This document shows positions 13,865-17,356 of a stretch of DNA of 17,356 nucleotides, piece by piece. The DNA lies in NCBI GenBank assembly GCA_964505325.1, contig CAZDHT010000089.1, positions 1 through 17,356 on the forward strand, read 5' to 3'. This DNA comes from CAZDHT01 sp964505325. Lineage in GTDB: Bacteria; Planctomycetota; PUPC01. A program made the position numbers and the translations under genes. The notes below the pieces were generated by a model, which made no database searches, was not told the origin of the DNA, and saw only the letters and a program-made list of their open reading frames with translations. The stretch's first letter is position 1. The number at the start of each line of letters is the position of its first letter.

Positions 13865-14932
13865 TTGCTGTGGGCGCCCACAATCTCAAAGACCGCGCTG
13901 ACGCTCAACCCGCTAGTCACCGGGTGGGATGACGCTTGGCGGCCCACCCGGCTCGAGCTGAATGACGGCACCACTATCGCGGGCGCCCCGGATGAGGTGC
14001 GGGCCGAGACCAGAGCGCTGGGCGGCGAGCGCGCCGCCTTGGCTGCCGCCGCTCTGGATGCGTTCTGCCGGTGTGAATTCAAAGTCCCCTCCCCCGCCGG
14101 TCCCCTGGCCTGTGGCCGCGGGACGCTGGTGATGGGTATCATCAACACCACGCCCGACTCCTTTGCCGACGGTGGCCAGTGGCTGGATAAGGATAAGGCC
14201 GTCGAACACGGGCTGCGGCTGGCGGAGCAGGGTGCCGACCTGCTCGACGTGGGCGGCGAGTCGACGCGCCCCGGGGCGGAGTCCGTTCCGGCAGAAGAGG
14301 AACGACGCCGGACCGAGCCGGTCATCGCCGAGCTGGTGAAGCGGTGTAACGTACCCCTGTCCATCGACACGATGAAGGCCGACGTGGCGGCGGCGGCGCT
14401 GGATGCGGGCGCCGCCATCGTGAACGACGTGAGCGCGCTCCGCGACCCCGACATGGCGCCCACCGTCGCGCGGGCGAATGCCGCGCTCATCCTGATGCAC
14501 ATGCAGGGCGAGCCGCGGACCATGCAAAAGGCCCCGGCATATCAGAACGTGCTGCGCGAGATCGCGCTGTACCTGCGTCACGCGATGGCCAAAGCCGCGG
14601 AGGCGGGGGTGGACCCCGGCCAGATCATTGTGGACCCGGGCATCGGCTTTGGGAAAACGCTCGAGCACAACACCGAGATCATCCGTCGGCTTCCCGTGCT
14701 CGCCACTCTCGGCCGCCCCATCCTGATGGGCTGCTCGCGGAAGTCGCTCATTCAGCACGCCCTGGGGCTGTCGCTCGATCAGCGCCTCAACCCCACCCTG
14801 GCCCTAAATGTCTTGAGCATTGCAGGGCGAGCGTCTATAATCAGAGCCCACGACGTCAAAGAGGCGGCCGAGGCGGCCGCCATGGCCGATGTGACCCTCT
14901 TCGGCAAGCGGCGCACGTGTGAGGAAACCTGA
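13865..14932 (+). CDS. folP: Dihydropteroate synthase
   Basis: FolP joins p-aminobenzoate to the pterin diphosphate to give dihydropteroate, a cytosolic step of folate synthesis and the sulfonamide target. The core TIM barrel starts at about residue 86. Motifs are MGIINTTPDSF (90-100), LDVGGESTRPGAES (127-140), SIDT (166-169), NDVSAL (187-192), LMHMQGEPRTMQ (210-221), IIVDPGIGFGKTLEHN (254-269), GCSRKSLI (289-296) and IIRAHDVKEA (325-334). The product is 355 residues, so it carries about 75-85 extra N-terminal residues of unknown role compared with the usual ~280. The start is TTG at 13865 with GGGAG about 8 bases upstream. cdaA begins 2 bases after the stop, so they are probably co-transcribed. 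FolE, the first pathway enzyme, is three genes on. Confidence 0.95.
   Translation: MLWAPTISKTALTLNPLVTGWDDAWRPTRLELNDGTTIAGAPDEVRAETRALGGERAALAAAALDAFCRCEFKVPSPAGPLACGRGTLVMGIINTTPDSFADGGQWLDKDKAVEHGLRLAEQGADLLDVGGESTRPGAESVPAEEERRRTEPVIAELVKRCNVPLSIDTMKADVAAAALDAGAAIVNDVSALRDPDMAPTVARANAALILMHMQGEPRTMQKAPAYQNVLREIALYLRHAMAKAAEAGVDPGQIIVDPGIGFGKTLEHNTEIIRRLPVLATLGRPILMGCSRKSLIQHALGLSLDQRLNPTLALNVLSIAGRASIIRAHDVKEAAEAAAMADVTLFGKRRTCEET
14813..14841 (+). promoter_or_regulatory. Internal promoter for cdaA-cdaR-folE
   Basis: TTGAGC (14813-14818), a 17-base spacer and a perfect TATAAT (14836-14841) lie in the 3' end of folP, 94 bases before the cdaA start. Coding constraint on folP makes a perfect -10 box less likely by accident, but it remains only a sequence match. 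Confidence 0.5.
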
Positions 14933-14934
14933 CC

Positions 14935-15726
14935 GTGGGCCAAATCCTTGGCTGGCGAGCACTGATCGAGATTGCCCTGCTGGCGATCCTGATTTATCCC
15001 GTGCTGGCGTTCCTGCACGGCACGCGGGGCGCGGGGATCGTCCGGGGGGTGACGGCTGTTCTGGTCATTGTGGCAGCCCTCGCCGTCGGCCTGGCCGGAT
15101 CGCTCAAGCTCCCCGTGCTGGACTGGATCATCACGAACGTGCTGGGCTATCTTGTGATTGCGCTCATCGTCATCTTCCAGCCCGAACTGCGCAGCGTACT
15201 GGTCCGGGTCGGCCAGAGCCCGGTATTCACGAGTTTCGTCAAAGAGCGCTGGGACGTCACCGATCAGATCGCGAAGGCGGTGATGGCTCTGGCGCGAGAA
15301 CGGACCGGAGCGCTGGTGGCGATACAACGTTCCGTGGGGCTGAAAACGTACACCGAGGGTGGGGTCCGGCTGGACGCCGCCGTCTCGACAGAACTGCTGA
15401 TGAGTGTGTTCAAGAAGGGGTCGCCCCTCCATGACGGGGCAGTGATCATTCGAGGTGACCGGGTCGTCGCGGCGGCCTGCCTGTTTCCACTATCCGAGAA
15501 CCCGAACCTGGACACCCGCCTGGGCACGCGCCACCGGGCGGCCGTCGGCCTGGCGGAGGAGTCCGACGCGGTGGCCATCGTGGTGTCCGAGGAGACCGGC
15601 GACGTATCAATCGCACAGGACGGCTCCCTGACCCGCAAGGTCGACGCGAAAACGCTCGCGAAACTGCTGCGCGCTATCTCATCCGAGGAAGGGTTCCAGG
15701 CGACGCCGGTGGAGGAGCTGACTTGA
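14935..15726 (+). CDS. cdaA: CdaA, membrane-bound diadenylate cyclase
   Basis: CdaA makes cyclic di-AMP from two ATP. This second messenger controls potassium and osmolyte balance and cell-wall state. The product has 263 residues. Three N-terminal membrane segments lie at about 10-28, 36-54 and 62-82, and the DAC catalytic domain at about 95-235. Both catalytic signatures are present: HDGAVII (166-172) with DGA, and GTRHRAA (197-203) with RHR. The enzyme should therefore be active. The start is GTG at 14935, with GAGGAAA about 9 bases upstream and only 2 bases after the folP stop. It overlaps cdaR by TTGA. The folP-cdaA-cdaR arrangement resembles the canonical cdaA-cdaR pair, but glmM, often third, is replaced here by folE. 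Confidence 0.96.
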   Translation: MGQILGWRALIEIALLAILIYPVLAFLHGTRGAGIVRGVTAVLVIVAALAVGLAGSLKLPVLDWIITNVLGYLVIALIVIFQPELRSVLVRVGQSPVFTSFVKERWDVTDQIAKAVMALARERTGALVAIQRSVGLKTYTEGGVRLDAAVSTELLMSVFKKGSPLHDGAVIIRGDRVVAAACLFPLSENPNLDTRLGTRHRAAVGLAEESDAVAIVVSEETGDVSIAQDGSLTRKVDAKTLAKLLRAISSEEGFQATPVEELT

Positions 15727-16730
15727 ACAAGGTCCTCGAAATCTGCCTGGCGAACAAGTGGCTCAAGCTCCTGTCCCTGGCGCTGGCCGTGGTCATCTGG
15801 GTGTACGTCAGCCGCAAGGCCTACGGCACGAAGGACGTGGTCGACGTCCCCCTGGTTCTCACCGGGTACGGGGAGAACTTCATTCTGGCGCAGAGCTGGG
15901 AGAAGGTGACGCTGAGCCTGCGCGGCCCGGCGGGCGCGATGGACCAACTTCGGACCGACGTCCTTGTGGCGGAGTTGAACATCGAACTGAAGGGCAAACT
16001 TCCGGACATGTCCGAGGCCAAGCAGCCCGTATCCGTCGAGATCCCGGTCGCCGGATCGGACATCCGCAACCTGCCGGACAGCGTTACGGTGGCCGACCTG
16101 CGGCCCCGCAAGGTCCGCGTCAGGCTGGATCAGATCGTCGAGAAGCGGCTGACCGTCGTGGTGGACGAGACCGTCCTCATCGGCAAGGTCAAGAAGGGCT
16201 TGCGCCTGCTCAAGAGCTATCCCTCCAAGAAGCACGTGATGGTGAGCGGGCCGAAGAGCGTGCTGGACCGCATGGAAACCATCCGGCCGCGGCCGTTCGA
16301 GATCGAGGACCTGGAAGTCAGCACCCAGCAGCCCCGCCGCCTCGACACCCGGGCCGAGATCAACGGCAAACAGATCGACTGCCTCAAGCCGGAGCCGGCC
16401 CGGATCGAAGTCTGGATCGACATCGAGCCCATCGGGAAGACGCTCAAGATCAAGGACGTGCCGATCGAGATTCACGGCCTGCCCGGTTTCGTCTACACCG
16501 TGCTCGACGAGAAGAAGGCGAATCCGTACGTCAAGATCCCGGAGGTGGAAATCCAGGGGCCGGAGAAGCTGCTGGAGAAGCCGATGCTGCGGGCGTTCAT
16601 CGACCTGACCGCCATGAAGGAGCCCGAGAAAACCGTCAGGGTGCAGTTCTCCGTGGCGGAGAAGATCGAGGTCCGCACCAAGGCGCCCGACGTAGTGGTC
16701 GTCCGGACCAAGGCGGAAAAGTCCGGCTGA
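15723..16730 (+). CDS. cdaR: CdaR-like YbbR-domain protein, regulator of CdaA
   Basis: CdaR proteins are anchored in the inner membrane, with YbbR repeats outside the cytoplasm, and modulate the adjacent diadenylate cyclase. The product has 335 residues. NKWLKLLSLALAVVIWVYVS (11-30) is the typical YbbR-family anchor ('N..LK..SL..A..LW.yV'). The rest is beta-rich and divides into about three repeats of 80-90 residues, with phrases such as VPLVLTGYGENF, VSGPKSVLDRMETIRPRPFE, VPIEIHGLPGFVYTV and VEIQGPEKLLEK. The 'V.G....' strand followed by 'ID(L)' elements is typical of YbbR. The start is TTG at 15723, inside the cdaA stop (TTGA overlap). This context strongly supports the function. folE follows after 14 bases. 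Confidence 0.9.
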   Translation: MNKVLEICLANKWLKLLSLALAVVIWVYVSRKAYGTKDVVDVPLVLTGYGENFILAQSWEKVTLSLRGPAGAMDQLRTDVLVAELNIELKGKLPDMSEAKQPVSVEIPVAGSDIRNLPDSVTVADLRPRKVRVRLDQIVEKRLTVVVDETVLIGKVKKGLRLLKSYPSKKHVMVSGPKSVLDRMETIRPRPFEIEDLEVSTQQPRRLDTRAEINGKQIDCLKPEPARIEVWIDIEPIGKTLKIKDVPIEIHGLPGFVYTVLDEKKANPYVKIPEVEIQGPEKLLEKPMLRAFIDLTAMKEPEKTVRVQFSVAEKIEVRTKAPDVVVVRTKAEKSG

Positions 16731-16744
16731 AAGAGCGGAGAGGA

Positions 16745-17308
16745 ATGGACAGGGAAAAGATCAAAGCGGGCGTGGTGCTGATGCTGGAGGGCATCGGGGA
16801 GGATCCCAATCGTGAGGGGCTCAGGGAGACTCCCGAGCGCGTCGCCAGGATGTGTGAGGAGATCTACGGGGGCATGAGTGTCGACCCGGCAGAGTTCATC
16901 CGGACGCTTGACTCCGACCCGCACGACGAAATCGTCCTGGTGAAGAACATCCCCTTCTATTCGATGTGCGAGCATCACTTGCTGCCGTTTCTGGGGGTGG
17001 CGCACGTCGCCTATCTCCCCAGCGCCAAGCTGATGGGCCTGAGCAAGCTCGCCCGGATCGTAGACCTGTACTCGCGGCGGCTGCAGATCCAGGAGCGCCT
17101 TACCACGGACGTCGCGGAATGCATCATGCGGTCGATCAACCCGCGCGGGGTGGTCGCCGTGATCGAGGCGGAGCACCTGTGCATGACGATGCGCGGCGTC
17201 AAGAAACCTGGGGCGAAAACGGTGACGTCGGTCGTCCGCGGCATTTTCCGCGAGAACCCGTCAACCAGGGCCGAAGCAATGTCCCTCATCACGGGAGCCA
17301 AATCGTGA
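16745..17308 (+). CDS. folE: GTP cyclohydrolase I (zinc type IA)
   Basis: FolE converts GTP to dihydroneopterin triphosphate, the first committed step of folate (and some pterin or queuosine) synthesis. The product has 187 residues. The N-terminal EDPNREGLRETPERVARM (19-36) is the standard family opening. Zinc ligands are Cys75 and His78 in SMCEHHLLPF and Cys146 in EHLCMTMRG, with the same spacing as in E. coli FolE. GLSKLARIVDLYSRRLQIQERLT (98-120, split over two motifs) and GVKKPGAKTVTS complete the active site. The start ATG at 16745 follows AGAGGA. Frames reaching further upstream lie inside cdaR and are shadows. The stop shares GTGA with the next gene. FolP lies three genes upstream, so two folate enzymes flank the c-di-AMP pair. 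Confidence 0.97.
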   Translation: MDREKIKAGVVLMLEGIGEDPNREGLRETPERVARMCEEIYGGMSVDPAEFIRTLDSDPHDEIVLVKNIPFYSMCEHHLLPFLGVAHVAYLPSAKLMGLSKLARIVDLYSRRLQIQERLTTDVAECIMRSINPRGVVAVIEAEHLCMTMRGVKKPGAKTVTSVVRGIFRENPSTRAEAMSLITGAKS

Positions 17309-17356
17309 AAGACATTCTGGAAAGGGCGAAGGAGTTGGGCCAGGCCATTGCGGCGT
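17305..17356 (+). CDS. Start of a probable YlbF-family protein (cut by window edge)
   Basis: Only 17 codons are visible. GTG at 17305 overlaps the folE stop (GTGA) and gives MKDILERAKELGQAIAA. This matches the N-terminal helix pattern of YlbF/YmcA (DUF964-type) proteins, small helical proteins that act in RNA-processing complexes in Firmicutes. The match is short, so the family is a guess. That a gene starts here is well supported by the overlap and by the in-frame continuation to the window end. Confidence 0.5.
   Translation, partial: MKDILERAKELGQAIAA

Noticed and set aside
15758..16744. In-frame 5' extension of folE through cdaR
   Set aside because: It is an Arg/Gly/Asp-rich shadow frame of cdaR. 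The FolE family begins at ATG 16745 with a good ribosome site.
1..17356. CRISPR arrays, tRNA/rRNA genes, phage or defence genes
   Set aside because: None seen. There are no regularly spaced repeats, no structural RNA signatures and no integrase, transposase or nuclease genes. No gene-free stretch exceeds about 220 bases.

Overview
This is a GC-rich, gene-dense piece of chromosome from a Gram-negative (two-membrane) bacterium. All recognisable genes are housekeeping or envelope genes. Evidence for an outer membrane is an LptE-like lipoprotein, a BamD-like TPR lipoprotein, the lipoprotein N-acyltransferase Lnt, and an O-antigen-ligase-like protein beside a WecA-like initiating transferase. The gene set, the ftsH-folP-cdaA-cdaR order and two palindromic repeat families point to Planctomycetota or a neighbouring phylum such as Lentisphaerota. 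That placement is an inference from memory and would need a tree. Codon usage looks uniform. No phage, CRISPR array, tRNA or rRNA was seen. Nine of the 17 genes start with GTG or TTG, and 4-base stop/start overlaps are common.

The left part (1-6624) is all on the minus strand. Read in transcription order, the first unit is acpS (holo-ACP synthase), an RDD-domain membrane protein with a large exported domain, a 54-bp REP-like palindrome, and lnt. The second unit starts after a 219-bp gap holding two good sigma70-type promoters. It runs through a membrane-anchored coiled-coil protein with an MreC-like plan, a 104-aa single-span protein with a charged tail, mreB, and mreC, which is cut by the window edge. 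It looks like a rod-shape operon with two extra, uncharacterised envelope proteins.

A divergent gap of 182 bp (6625-6806) carries a TATAAT box towards acpS. Towards the right it has a 16-bp direct tandem repeat abutting a TTGACT-N17-TATGGT promoter.

The right part (6807-17356) is all on the plus strand: a WecA/TagO-type glycosyl-1-phosphate transferase; an O-antigen ligase-like protein with a C-terminal TPR-like region; a BamD-like lipoprotein; an LptE-like lipoprotein; ftsH; a 79-bp palindromic repeat; folP; cdaA (c-di-AMP synthase); cdaR (YbbR); folE; and the first 17 codons of a probable YlbF-family gene. Internal promoters of good quality lie inside the 3' ends of the ligase gene (for bamD-lptE-ftsH) and folP (for cdaA-cdaR-folE).

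Together the window couples cell-shape control, lipid and lipoprotein maturation, surface-glycan assembly, outer-membrane assembly, envelope proteolysis, c-di-AMP signalling and the two gateway folate enzymes. No clearly new defence or mobile system is visible. The most interesting items are the MreC-like extra protein in the mre operon, the exported repeat domain fused to RDD, the regulatory architecture of the two intergenic regions, and the two repeat families.
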